Of a stretch of 64,000 nucleotides of DNA, positions 26,269-35,080 are shown one piece after another (the first letter of the stretch is position 1; the number at the start of each line of letters is the position of its first letter). The translations under genes were made by a program, and so were the position numbers. The stretch comes from Planctomycetota bacterium. GTDB taxonomy: Bacteria > Planctomycetota > B15-G4 > JADJEK01. Under the pieces are notes generated by a model, which worked only from the letters and a program-made list of their open reading frames with translations, ran no database searches and was not told where the DNA came from. Location of the stretch: the NCBI GenBank assembly GCA_016709145.1, contig JADJEK010000001.1, positions 1 to 64,000 of the forward strand, written 5' to 3'.

Positions 26269-27168
26269 TCACGTCCCCGGGAACACCACCTTCAACGCCT
26301 GCACGTTCGCCCGCATCACGCTGAGGTAGTCCTCGCCCTTCGCGCGGCGGTCCCCCGAGAGCGACTCGCACGGTGAAACCGTCACGCTCTTCAGGCCGCA
26401 TTCCTTTTCGAGGCGCGCGGCGATCTCGGGCTTCGGTTCGCTCTCCCACAGCAAGTGCGTCGCCGGCTTCGTCTTCAGCGATTCCTTCAGCGCCGCGAGC
26501 GCTTCGTCACTGGGCATCTGCTCCGGGTCGAAGTCGAGGCTGACGATCGGCCAACCGCAGCGGCGCGCGAGGTAGTTGTAGGCCGGGTGCGACGCGTAGA
26601 GGTGCGTGCCCTCGGGCAGTTTGCCGAGCGCGCGGAACTCTTCCTCGAGTGCGGCGAAGTCGGACTTGATCGTGTCGAGGCGTTTCGCGATCGCGTCGGC
26701 GTGATCGGGCAGGATGCGCGTGAGGCCCTTGGCGATGGCTTCGGCCTGGCGCGATGCGTTCTTCGGATCGACCCACGTGTGGCCGTCGATGCCCTCGTGC
26801 GAGTGTTCGCCCTCGCCGCCGTGGCTGTGCGTGACCGCGTGCTCGATGACGATGAACTCGTCGCGGAAGCCGAAGCTCGAGTACACGGTCTTCGACAGCG
26901 GCAGGTTCGCGTGGTCGACCCACTTCTCGAACCCGGCGCCGTTGACGACGATCAGCGCGGACTTCTGGATCTCGAGCACCTGCTCGCGCGTCGGCTTCCA
27001 GTACGCCGGGTCGGCGTCCTCCGGCAACGGACAACGCACCGTCGCCGCATCGCCGGCGAGCCGCGCCGCCAGGTACTCCGTGGGATAGAAGGTCGTCGTG
27101 ACGACGGGCTTGGCCGCGGGGTCCTGCGATCCAAGAGCGACTGCGAGCACGCATGCGAACGCGATCAC
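26269..27168 (-). CDS. Zinc/metal-binding ABC transporter substrate-binding protein (ZnuA/TroA family)
   Basis: GTG at 27168 chosen: GCAGGAG lies 5-10 bases upstream, whereas the in-frame ATG at 27183 lies before that ribosome site. 299 residues with signal sequence IAFACVLAVALGS. TroA fold: VVTTTFYPTEYLAARL, VVNGAGFEKWV, a His-rich loop THSHGGEGEHSHEG, DGHTWVDPKNASRQAEAI, LYASHPAYNYLARRCGW and HLLWESEP. The usual first ligand (DPHxYxPT) is replaced by DPAYWKPT, so metal is probably held by the later two His and an acidic residue. It follows a MacB/LolD-type transporter rather than a ZnuBC pair. Confidence 0.85.
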   Translation of the reverse strand: MIAFACVLAVALGSQDPAAKPVVTTTFYPTEYLAARLAGDAATVRCPLPEDADPAYWKPTREQVLEIQKSALIVVNGAGFEKWVDHANLPLSKTVYSSFGFRDEFIVIEHAVTHSHGGEGEHSHEGIDGHTWVDPKNASRQAEAIAKGLTRILPDHADAIAKRLDTIKSDFAALEEEFRALGKLPEGTHLYASHPAYNYLARRCGWPIVSLDFDPEQMPSDEALAALKESLKTKPATHLLWESEPKPEIAARLEKECGLKSVTVSPCESLSGDRRAKGEDYLSVMRANVQALKVVFPGT

Positions 27169-27202
27169 GGGGTTCTCCTGCATACGAACGTTCGGGACGA
27201 CA

Positions 27203-28360
27203 TCAAACCACGCGCGGCGCCCAGGCGACGAGCAGCGCGGCGCCGGCCAACGCCAGTACGAGCCCGAGCCCGACGCAGATCGACAATTCCAGGCCGAGGA
27301 TCTTCGCGATCGTCGCGCGCGCGCAGCCGAGTTTGAACAGCGTCTCGGCTTCCCGTTGCCGTAACCGCAGCGACAGCAGCACGACGAGGGCGAGGAACAA
27401 CACGGTCGCGACCAACACGAGTACCGCGTTGGCGTCGAAGAAGCGCTTCAGCCGCAGCACGAAGCCGAGGATCTCCTCGATGACCTCGGTCGGCACGAGG
27501 AGCTGCGCGTCCTTCTCGACGCGATAGCGCCCCTTCAGCAAGGTCTGCGCGCGCGCGTCGTAGGGCTCGACCAGCACCGCGGTCAGCGGGAACGTGTCGG
27601 GGTCGCCGTGGAAGTGGAACGAGTCGACGTTGTCCGGCGTGACTTCTTGGTACTCGACGACGGCGGCCGACAGTGCGATGCGGTCGTTCTTCGTGCCGAG
27701 GACTTCGTTCGGGGTCGCGGCCTTCGCGTCGACGTGGCCGTGTCCGAGGCCATCCATGATCCACGCGGTCTTGACGTCGACGAACACTGCGCCGTCGTCG
27801 GGCGTTCCGCTTTGCGCGAGCACGCCGACGACGCGCATGCGGAGCGGGTAGCGCATCGTGAGGTCGTAGAGACTGCCTTGGTCGGACAGCAGGAATCCAC
27901 CGGGCGCGAGGCCGAGCTCGCGCGCGACGCGGGCTCCGACGACAGCTTCGCCGAGTTCGGCGAACGGCGTGCCTGCCGCGAGCGCGAGCCCGCGCACCTC
28001 GAAGTAATCGACGCTGGTGCCGACCACCGCGAAGCCCTTCGCGTGATGGACGGCGTAGATCGGGATCGCGCGCGCCTGATCGGCTGCGGCCAGCGTCGCG
28101 TACTCGGCCATCGACAGCCGATTCGGCACGCGGCCGGTGAAGTACAGCGCGTTCAGCACGAGGTCGTAGCGACTGCCCGTCGCGCCGAGCAGCAGGCTCG
28201 TCGACCGCGCGCGTGCGAGCAGCTCCGTCGAGTACTGCGAGACCAGCGCGTTGACCGCGATCGGCAGCAGCGCGGTCGCCGCGACCGCGAGCACGAGCAG
28301 GATCGTGCGCGCGCGGTGATGCGCGAGGTAGCGCCACGCGAGCAACAGCGCCGACTTCAT
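27203..28360 (-). CDS. ABC transporter permease, FtsX/MacB-LolC type
   Basis: 385 residues. N-terminal TM (TILLVLAVAATALLPIAVNA), a large periplasmic domain about 45-270 containing RVPNRLSMAEYATLAAADQA and the MacB-PCD-like VVGVLAQSGTPDDGAVFVDV, then three C-terminal TMs (AVLVLVATVLFLALVVLLSL; the coupling helix RLRQREAETLFKLGCAR; LSICVGLGLVLALAGAALL). This is the four-TM layout of MacB/LolC/FtsX permeases, which act on periplasmic substrates. Its start overlaps the end of the ATPase gene (ATGA). The zinc-binding protein follows 34 bases downstream. Confidence 0.85.
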   Translation of the reverse strand: MKSALLLAWRYLAHHRARTILLVLAVAATALLPIAVNALVSQYSTELLARARSTSLLLGATGSRYDLVLNALYFTGRVPNRLSMAEYATLAAADQARAIPIYAVHHAKGFAVVGTSVDYFEVRGLALAAGTPFAELGEAVVGARVARELGLAPGGFLLSDQGSLYDLTMRYPLRMRVVGVLAQSGTPDDGAVFVDVKTAWIMDGLGHGHVDAKAATPNEVLGTKNDRIALSAAVVEYQEVTPDNVDSFHFHGDPDTFPLTAVLVEPYDARAQTLLKGRYRVEKDAQLLVPTEVIEEILGFVLRLKRFFDANAVLVLVATVLFLALVVLLSLRLRQREAETLFKLGCARATIAKILGLELSICVGLGLVLALAGAALLVAWAPRVV

Positions 28361-29049
28361 GCGCCCGCTCCGGCGAGCGCTTCGAGCTCGATGGACCGGT
28401 CGAAGCGAGGCAGCCACGTGCGGTCGTGCGTGACGCACAACACCGTCGCGCCGCGCGCTCGCGCTTGGTGAAGCATGAGGTCCACGACTTGCTCGGCCGT
28501 CTTCGCGTCGAGATTGCCGGTCGGCTCGTCGGCGAGCACGAGCTTCGGCGCCGTCACGAGCGCGCGGCACAGCGCGACGCGTTGGCGTTCGCCCTGCGAG
28601 AGTTGGCGCGGCTTCTTCGCCAGATGGCGCGTGATGCCGCTGTCTCGCGCGAGCTCGTCGAGGCGCGCGCGGACGGCCGCATCGAGCACGAGCGCCGGAT
28701 TCACGAAGTACGGCAGCAGGACGTTCTCGGCGACGCTCAGGTGTTCGAGCAGCTCGAACTCCTGGAACACGATGCCGATCGAGCCGATGCGAAAGTGCCG
28801 GCGCTCGGCGTCGGACAAGCGCGCGACGTCGACTCCGGCGACGCGGATCCGACCGCGCTGCGGCAGCAGGATGCCGGCGATCAACGACAACAGCGTCGTC
28901 TTGCCACTGCCGCTGCGGCCGAGCAGCGCGACGTGTTCGCCCGCGCGGATCGACAGCGAGGGTACGCGCAACTCGAACGTCCCGTCGCCGCCGTGCGGTC
29001 GATAGGTGACGTCGTCGAGCTCGATCAGCGTGGGCGCGGGGTCAACCAT
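28357..29049 (-). CDS. ABC transporter ATP-binding protein, LolD/MacB type
   Basis: 230 residues. Walker A GRSGSGKT (44-51), Q-loop VFQEFELLEHLSVAENV, ABC signature LSQGERQRVALCRALV, Walker B KLVLADEPTGNLD and H-loop VTHD. The phrase NLDAKTAEQVVDLM is characteristic of the LolD/MacB/FtsE branch. It pairs with the permease gene that overlaps its stop, and its own start overlaps the end of the upstream membrane-protein gene by eight bases. Confidence 0.92.
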   Translation of the reverse strand: MVDPAPTLIELDDVTYRPHGGDGTFELRVPSLSIRAGEHVALLGRSGSGKTTLLSLIAGILLPQRGRIRVAGVDVARLSDAERRHFRIGSIGIVFQEFELLEHLSVAENVLLPYFVNPALVLDAAVRARLDELARDSGITRHLAKKPRQLSQGERQRVALCRALVTAPKLVLADEPTGNLDAKTAEQVVDLMLHQARARGATVLCVTHDRTWLPRFDRSIELEALAGAGA

Positions 29050-30265
29050 TCGAGTCCACGCGGCGATGGTCCTTCACCTCGACGGCCCCGATGCGCCACG
29101 CGGAGTCCGCGTGCCGCACCGTGTACACGGCGCGGTATTCGTTGACGCGACGGTGGATGTGGCCCCAATGCGCGACGTGGCCCATGACCTGCCACGCGCA
29201 GTCGACTTTGAACTGCGCCTGCGCGCGATCGTCGTCGGTCGGCGGCAGCACCGTCGTGCTCTGGCGCTGGACGTCCTGGATCACGCAGACGGCGCCGCCG
29301 TCCTCGCGCAGGATCAAGCTCTCGTAGATGTCGCCGTACAGCGAGTCGAGCAGCGCGGGCTCGACGCTGACGGCGAGCAGGTCGTAGATCGCGTCCTCGG
29401 TCGACACGTCGAACGCGCGGTAGATGTTGCCGTGCAGCGATTCGAAGATCGTCGTCGCGAGCGCGGGGTCGGGCAGGTCGATGCGCGGCTGCAGCGGGTC
29501 GGGAGCGCCGATGGCCGCGATGTCGCGCGCGAACCACGCTCCGCCCGCGAGCACGAGGACACCCGCGAGCACGGGCACGGCGCGCAGGTTCTTCAGCAGG
29601 CCGAACGTCAACCAAGCGGCCGCCGCGACGAGCAGCGCCAACGACGCGGCCGGCAGCCTGCGATCGGTGCGGACGCCCCCGCCGACGGGCTTCACCGCAC
29701 GAGCCGTCGCGCCAGCGCCGACGGGTCGATGCCAGACGAATTGCGGCTCGAGCTTCGACAGGAACACCATCTGCGCGTGCTTGCCGTGCTTCAGCAGCAG
29801 CGGCAGGTTCGCGGAGTCGAACCAGTTGCGGTCCTCGGATTGGTCCATCGTCAACGCGACGGAGCGCGGCAGGCCTTGGCACGCGAAGCGCAGCGTCGCC
29901 TGGATCGTCAGTGGCTTCCAACTGTCCGGGTCCTCGTCGGGGATCACGAGGTCCTTCAGCTCGGCGCGCACTTCGACGCCGTCGATCGCGACATGCAAGA
30001 TCTCGTGCAAGTGGTCCCGCAACGCGACGCGGAAGTCCGGCTCGAGTTCGACCGCGGTCGCGCCGACGCGCGCTTCGGGCAAGCCGAGGAGCGCGCGCAA
30101 CTCACGACGCTCGCCTTCGAGATGGAACGTGACCGCGCCGGTCTCGACGAGGAACTCGCCCCACAGCGGCGGCCCGGGATGCATGCGCAGAGCGGCCCCC
30201 CACGACGTCGTCGCGGTGACCGCCCACATCCCCACCACCAGCATCCACAGCACGAGGCGTCGCAC
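29042..30265 (-). CDS. Membrane protein at the head of the zinc-linked ABC operon
   Basis: About 407 residues from GTG 30265; ATG 30244 is an alternative, and neither has a strong ribosome site. N-terminal hydrophobic leader (LVLWMLVVGMWAVTATTSWGAA), then an exported domain with FHLEGERRELRALLGLPEAR and DFRVALRDHLHEILHVAIDG, two TM segments near 215-255 (LALLVAAAAWLTFGLL; AVPVLAGVLVLAGGAWF), and a C-terminal domain (IFESLHGNIYRAFDVSTEDAIYD ... HVAHWGHIHRRVNEYRAVYTV). No named family. His-containing stretches and its operon with a zinc-binding protein suggest a role in metal handling, as an inference. The ATPase gene starts inside its 3' end. Confidence 0.65.
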   Translation of the reverse strand: MRRLVLWMLVVGMWAVTATTSWGAALRMHPGPPLWGEFLVETGAVTFHLEGERRELRALLGLPEARVGATAVELEPDFRVALRDHLHEILHVAIDGVEVRAELKDLVIPDEDPDSWKPLTIQATLRFACQGLPRSVALTMDQSEDRNWFDSANLPLLLKHGKHAQMVFLSKLEPQFVWHRPVGAGATARAVKPVGGGVRTDRRLPAASLALLVAAAAWLTFGLLKNLRAVPVLAGVLVLAGGAWFARDIAAIGAPDPLQPRIDLPDPALATTIFESLHGNIYRAFDVSTEDAIYDLLAVSVEPALLDSLYGDIYESLILREDGGAVCVIQDVQRQSTTVLPPTDDDRAQAQFKVDCAWQVMGHVAHWGHIHRRVNEYRAVYTVRHADSAWRIGAVEVKDHRRVDSNG

Positions 30266-30771
30266 GTCGGCATTGTTGGGCCGTCGAGCGCGGGGCGCAA
30301 GGCGGCGGTCGCGCCGACGGCTGCCGCGAATCGCGGCATGCGAAGCGCGGCACCTGCTGCGAAACGCGGCAAGCGCCGCGCGATCGCCCAAACGGCGGGT
30401 TTCGTCGCAATGCGTTGGAGTGGCGGCCACTTGCCGCCGGATCGGCCCTTCGCACCGCGATCGGCACGGGCGATGCATCAGCGCTCCCCGTCCTCGCGTT
30501 CACGCTCACGGCGACCGAGGGCGTTCCCGAGCGCTCACGCGCTCAGGAATGCCGAAGAGACGTCGGCTGCCATCCCGCATCGATCGCATCGATGCCGTCG
30601 AGAACGCGCGTGCGGAGAGAGAACGCTCGTTCGAGCGTTCGCTCGGGGCCCGCTCGCGTGAACCCGCCGGTCCGATCGTCGAGGCAACCCAGGACCGACG
30701 CTGTTGGTGGCTCGGGTTCGCCGTGAGCGGAACGCATTTTTCGCGACGACGCGCCGTCGAGCGCGACGACG
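30266..30771. other. 506-base gene-free region with a perfect inverted repeat
   Basis: No reading frame here has a normal composition. A perfect 9-bp inverted repeat (GAACGCTCG, TT spacer, CGAGCGTTC) lies at 30621-30640. Both neighbours are on the minus strand: the stop of the sigma-fusion gene is at its right edge and the start of the ABC operon at its left. It could hold the terminator of the former and the promoter of the latter. A stretch near 30300-30400 has short CGCGGCA repeats. Confidence 0.4.
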
Positions 30772-33684
30772 TCACGGCACGTCGACGGTCGCTTCCGTTC
30801 CAGGTGCGGCGCTCATCGTCGCGACGACGGCGTCCTTGGCGCGCAGTTCGGCGTATCCCGCGAGGATCGACGGCAACGCGAACGTGCCGTCCTCGGCGAC
30901 GCGGATGCGCTCTTCGCACGTCGCGCCATGCGGGCCCTTCCAGACCCACGTCAACCGCGAGCGTTCCGCGCGCGGCGTCAGCACGCGGCCGCGCAGAGAC
31001 GCGGTCCGCAGCTCGAACTCGAGCCGCTCGTCGCTCGCGAACGAGCGCGCCACGTCGATCACGAACGCATCGTCGCCGCGCACGATGCGCAGCATCATGC
31101 GGCCTTCGCCCATCGCCGGAGCGTGCGTCGAGATCTGGCCGCCCACCAACTCGCCGCGGTCGACGAGTACCGACGCGACCGCGTAGCGCTGGACCGAACC
31201 GCCCGCGGGCGCGCCGTCGAGCGACACTTGCAGCGCCACGCGCGATGGCGTCGCCGAGCCGGGGAGCGCGAGGCTCGCGCTCGCGCCGAGCTTCAGCATG
31301 ATCCCGCGCTGCGGCGCGAGTCGCGCATCGAGCCGGCGACGCCCTTCGCCGACACCGGCATACGGATCGAACTCACGGCCGAGTCGTGCGACTTGCATGC
31401 TTCCGGCCGGGAGATGCGCGAAGTGCGCGATGCCGCGGTCGTCGGTCCGCGCGCAAGCGATGGAGCCGAGTCCGTCGTGGACTCCGATCACGAATCCGGC
31501 CGCGCTCTGGCCCTTCGCGACCGGAACCCCGACGTCGAGCATCGCGCCGTCGGCAAGTTCGATCGCGAGCGCGTCGAGCGCACCGGCCTGCGATCGCTTC
31601 GCGAGATCGGCCGGCGACAGGACGGCGACGCCCGCGGACTCGTGCCGCACGGTCAGCCATGCGCGCTCGGCCGATTCCGCGAGTTCGAGCGCGAATCGCC
31701 CTTGCGCGTCGGTGCGCGTGACGCCGGAGAACTCGGTGTTCGCGCGAGTCACGAAACCGCGATCCGAGGTCGCACCGCCCTCGAACGCCAGCGCCACGCG
31801 GGCGCCGGCGACTGGACTGCCGTCACGCCGGACGACACCGGCGACGAGCGCGCGGGCCGCGAGCTCGGCCGCAAGCGGCGCCTTCGTTCCTTCGTCCGCG
31901 GTGAGCGGACCGATCAATGCGTTCGTGTGCAGTGGCGCGCTGACGCTGAGGAACACGGGAGATTTCGCCGTCGGCAGCGTGAAGACCAGGACATCGCCTT
32001 CCCGCTCGACGTCGACGGGGCACGGCACCGGTCGTCTGTTCGAGTCGAGCACGAGCACGCGCGCATCCACGAGCGGCAACCCACGGGCCGACGTGACGCG
32101 CAGCGTGCGCGGCTCGCGCGGATCGAACTCGACGCTCGCGCTGTCGGTGCGGGCGCCGTCGGAGCGAACGAAGCTCGTCGACACCTTCAGCTCGGTCTGG
32201 CTGGCGGCGGCGCCGGGCATCGCATTCAGCTCGATGCGCGCATCGGAACGTTGGCGTGGATCGGAGACGTCGCCACCGAGGCGCACGAAGCGCGTGCCCG
32301 GCGCGTGCGCGAACACCGAGTAGCCCGAGCGCGGCAGTCCGGTCAGCGCGAAGCGGCCGGCTGCGTCCGTCCGCGTCGAGGGCAGCGGCGTGACGTCGAA
32401 CGGATCGAGGTTCTGCCCGAGGACCGAGGTTTCGCGTGGGTCGCGTGACTCGATCGACTTCGAGAACGCTCCGTGCGTCGCGTGATCGACCGCGAAGACT
32501 TCGGCGTCGACGACGGGCGATCCGTTCGGATCGACGACGACGCCGCGCAGCTCGATGCCGGGTTCGAGCACGACGTCGCCGAGCGCCACGGAGCTTCCCG
32601 GCTGCATCGCGGCGCGGTGGACGACGCGCGCGCAGCCGACGCGCTCGATCACGACGTCGGCGAAAACGGTTTCCTGGAGGTCCCACGCCACGGTCGCCGT
32701 GCCATCGCGTGCGCTGACGGCGGTCGCGAGCACGTTCGCGGCGAGCTCGACGCGGACGTTCGCTCCTTCGAGCGGCGCGCCGGCGGAGTCGACGACGCGC
32801 ACCGTGACGCTGGCGCCGGTCGCGGCCATCGCCGTGCGTGGGGCCAAACTCGGCGGACTCAGGGGCGCGGCGGAAGCGGGATTGGCGACGGCGACGAGTG
32901 CGGCGGTCGTCTCGCCGGCGGACGGATTCGGGCTCGGCTCGTCGTTCGTGCCGCCGCTGCGTGTCACGACGAATCCGACGGCGACGAGCACGACCGCTGC
33001 CGCGCTCGCGATCCACGGCAGCGCGAACGACGCGGCCTTGGGCCGCGCGAGCGGCGCGAGCCACGCGACCCACGCCGCGCGACTCCCGCCGTGTTCGGCG
33101 TCGAAGCGCGCGCGCACGCGGTCGAGGCCTTCCTTCACGCGCCAGCGCACCGTGCCTTCGGGGACGCCCTGTTCGCGAGCGATCGACGCGCTCGTTCGGC
33201 CTTGCGCGTAGCGCAGCAGGATCGTCGAGCGCAACGGCTCGTCGAGTTCGAGCACCGCGGCGAACACGCGCTTCTGGAGTTCGGCGCGCAGGACGGCGTC
33301 GGCCGCGGATTCGGTCGATGCGGTGTCGGAGTCGACGGCGACGGAGCGCTCGCGCTCGCCCCGACGCGCGTCACGGCGCAGCCGATCGCGGACCGCGTTG
33401 CGCAGCACGGTCGCGAGCCAAGGCCGCACCGACCCGCGACCCGGGCCCGGGCCACCACCCGGGCCGGCACCCGGGCCGGCACCCGGGCCGTGGCCCGGGC
33501 CGTGGCCCGGGCCGTGGCCCGGGCGGTGGCCCGGGCGGTGGCGCAGGTACGCCAGCCAGGTGTCCTGGGCAGCGTCGTCGGCGAGTGCGGGATCTCGGAC
33601 CAAGCGGCGCGCGAGGGCCGCGACCCACGCGCTGTCCTTTAGGTATGCCGTCCACGTCGAGTCGGATGGAGTGTGTGAGTCCAT
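30772..33684 (-). CDS. ECF sigma factor fused to a membrane segment and Ig-like exodomains
   Basis: About 970 residues (ATG 33684; TTG 33690 is the alternative). Residues about 12-110 are sigma region 2 (ALADDAAQDTWLAYL; WLATVLRNAVRDRLRRDAR), with a 35-residue Gly-Pro-His/Ala insert at about 50-85 between its helices. Residues about 130-195 are region 4 (LDEPLRSTILLRYAQGRTSA, VPEGTVRWRVKEGLDRVRAR). A single TM segment, WIASAAAVVLVAVGFVVT, lies near 226-243. The remaining ~700 residues are CarboxypepD_reg/Ig-like repeats (VRVVDSAGAPLEGANVRV, ELRGVVVDPNGSPVVDAEV, AGVVRRDGSPVAGARV). The sigma module faces the cytoplasm and the repeats the periplasm, so one chain could sense outside and hold or release sigma activity. 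Compare the two-gene version at 54038-57189. How sigma would reach RNA polymerase from the membrane is not apparent. Confidence 0.82.
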   Translation of the reverse strand: MDSHTPSDSTWTAYLKDSAWVAALARRLVRDPALADDAAQDTWLAYLRHRPGHRPGHGPGHGPGHGPGAGPGAGPGGGPGPGRGSVRPWLATVLRNAVRDRLRRDARRGERERSVAVDSDTASTESAADAVLRAELQKRVFAAVLELDEPLRSTILLRYAQGRTSASIAREQGVPEGTVRWRVKEGLDRVRARFDAEHGGSRAAWVAWLAPLARPKAASFALPWIASAAAVVLVAVGFVVTRSGGTNDEPSPNPSAGETTAALVAVANPASAAPLSPPSLAPRTAMAATGASVTVRVVDSAGAPLEGANVRVELAANVLATAVSARDGTATVAWDLQETVFADVVIERVGCARVVHRAAMQPGSSVALGDVVLEPGIELRGVVVDPNGSPVVDAEVFAVDHATHGAFSKSIESRDPRETSVLGQNLDPFDVTPLPSTRTDAAGRFALTGLPRSGYSVFAHAPGTRFVRLGGDVSDPRQRSDARIELNAMPGAAASQTELKVSTSFVRSDGARTDSASVEFDPREPRTLRVTSARGLPLVDARVLVLDSNRRPVPCPVDVEREGDVLVFTLPTAKSPVFLSVSAPLHTNALIGPLTADEGTKAPLAAELAARALVAGVVRRDGSPVAGARVALAFEGGATSDRGFVTRANTEFSGVTRTDAQGRFALELAESAERAWLTVRHESAGVAVLSPADLAKRSQAGALDALAIELADGAMLDVGVPVAKGQSAAGFVIGVHDGLGSIACARTDDRGIAHFAHLPAGSMQVARLGREFDPYAGVGEGRRRLDARLAPQRGIMLKLGASASLALPGSATPSRVALQVSLDGAPAGGSVQRYAVASVLVDRGELVGGQISTHAPAMGEGRMMLRIVRGDDAFVIDVARSFASDERLEFELRTASLRGRVLTPRAERSRLTWVWKGPHGATCEERIRVAEDGTFALPSILAGYAELRAKDAVVATMSAAPGTEATVDVP
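33436..33540 (-). repeat. Short tandem repeat encoding Gly-Pro-His/Ala inside sigma region 2
   Basis: Runs of GGCCCGGGC-type units about 12 bases long, encoding RPGH, GPGH, GPGA and similar. All units keep the frame. Copy number is probably variable between strains. ECF factors normally have about 5-15 residues at this position. Confidence 0.8.
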
Positions 33685-33799
33685 GCCCAACGGAATGGTG
33701 CACGAGCCGCCACCGTTGGCGCACCTGCCGATTTCCCTGTCGTCAACATTCCCGACCCGACCCGCGGGCCGGCGCGCCGAAGCTGGCGCGCGGGGCGAC

Positions 33800-34993
33800 T
33801 CAGGTCTTCAGGATGCCGAGCTTCTTGCCGACCTTCGTGAACGCCGCGATCGCGCGGTCGACCATTTCGGGCGTATGGCTCGCCGACAATTGGACGCGGA
33901 TGCGGTCTGCGCCCTTCGGCACCACGGGAAAGGTGAAGGCGATGACGTAGATGCCCTCGGCGAGCAGCTCGCGCGCCATGTGGCCGGCCTTGATCGGGTC
34001 GTACAGCATGACCGGGCAGATCGGGTGGAAGCCCGGCTTCAGGTCGAAGCCGGCCTTCGTCATGCCCTCGCGGAAGCGCAGCGCGTTCTGCTCGAGCCGA
34101 TCGCGCAGCTCGGTCGACTTCGACAGCAGTTCGAGGCACTTCAAGGTGGCGCCGACGATGGACGGTGCGACCGAGTTCGAGAACAGGTACGGGCGCGACC
34201 GCTGGCGCAGCAATTGGATGAACGGCGCGCGGCCCGAGATGTAGCCGCCCGACGCGCCGCCGAGGGCCTTGCCGAGTGTGCCGGTCAGGACGTCGATGCG
34301 CTTCTGGACGCCGAAGTGTTCGTGCGTGCCGCGGCCGGTCTTGCCGATGAAGCCCGTCGCGTGCGAGTCGTCGACGAGCACGGCCGCGCCGTACTTCTCG
34401 GCGAGGTCGCAGATCTTCGGTAGCGGCGCGAGGTCGCCGTCCATCGAGAACACACCGTCGGTGACGATGAGCTTGTCGCGGCAGCCCTTGGCCTCGATCA
34501 GCTTCGCTTCGAGGTCGGCCATGTTGGCGTGGTCGTAGACGAAGCGCTGCGCCTTGCACAACCGCACGCCGTCGATGATCGACGCGTGGTTCAGCTTGTC
34601 GGTGATGATCGCGTCGTCGACGGTGAGCAGCGTCTCGAACACGCCGCCGTTCGCGTCGAAGCACGACGTGTAGAGAATCGTGTCCTCGGTGCCGAGGAAG
34701 CCCGACAGTTGGCACTCGAGTTCACGGTGGATGTCCTGCGTGCCGCAGATGAAGCGCACCGACGACATTCCATACCCGCGCTCGTCGAGCGTGCGGTGCG
34801 CGGCCGCGACGAGCTCCGGATGGCTCGACAGTCCGAGGTAGTTGTTCGCGCAGAAGTTCAGGACCTCGCGGCCGCCGACCTTGATCGTGGCGCCTTGCGG
34901 CGACTCGATGATGCGCTCGTCCTTGTAGACCCCGTCGTCGCGGATCTGCTTCAGCGTGGCTTCGATGCGGGTCTTGAACGAATCGGTGAACAT
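33800..34993 (-). CDS. kbl: Glycine C-acetyltransferase (2-amino-3-ketobutyrate CoA ligase)
   Basis: 397 residues, the usual length. Alpha-oxoamine synthase of the PLP type: NNYLGLSSHPELV, RFICGTQDIHRELE, DDSHATGFIGKTGRG, and TLGKALGGASGGYISG with the PLP-binding Lys. It splits 2-amino-3-ketobutyrate with CoA to glycine and acetyl-CoA, the step after threonine 3-dehydrogenase. It lies 84 bases downstream of the ThrRS-threonine dehydrogenase fusion on the same strand, so the two form a threonine catabolic unit. ATG at 34993 follows AGGAGT about 7 bases upstream. Confidence 0.93.
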   Translation of the reverse strand: MFTDSFKTRIEATLKQIRDDGVYKDERIIESPQGATIKVGGREVLNFCANNYLGLSSHPELVAAAHRTLDERGYGMSSVRFICGTQDIHRELECQLSGFLGTEDTILYTSCFDANGGVFETLLTVDDAIITDKLNHASIIDGVRLCKAQRFVYDHANMADLEAKLIEAKGCRDKLIVTDGVFSMDGDLAPLPKICDLAEKYGAAVLVDDSHATGFIGKTGRGTHEHFGVQKRIDVLTGTLGKALGGASGGYISGRAPFIQLLRQRSRPYLFSNSVAPSIVGATLKCLELLSKSTELRDRLEQNALRFREGMTKAGFDLKPGFHPICPVMLYDPIKAGHMARELLAEGIYVIAFTFPVVPKGADRIRVQLSASHTPEMVDRAIAAFTKVGKKLGILKT

Positions 34994-35018
34994 GCGGACT
35001 CCTCGCGCTTGCTGAATT

Positions 35019-35080
35019 GGCTCACTGGGCTCGGCTCATTGGGCTCGGCTCGGTCGACTCGGCTCGGTCGACTCGGCTCA
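35019..35080. repeat. Short direct repeats between kbl and the fusion gene
   Basis: Two kinds of 14-base units, each present twice (GGCTCA-C/T-TGGGCTC and GGCTCGGTCGACTC), fill the spacer up to the stop of the fusion gene. No hairpin of note. Probably simple slippage. Confidence 0.6.

Noticed and set aside
27181..27183. ATG as the start of the zinc-binding protein
   Set aside because: The only ribosome site follows it; GTG at 27168 has the right spacing.
30415..30726. 103-codon plus-strand frame in the gap before the sigma fusion
   Set aside because: Arg/Ser/Pro-rich, no ribosome site and no motif.
33436..33540. Short tandem repeat considered as CRISPR or origin iterons
   Set aside because: It is inside a reading frame and encodes a Gly-Pro-His run between two sigma-factor helices.
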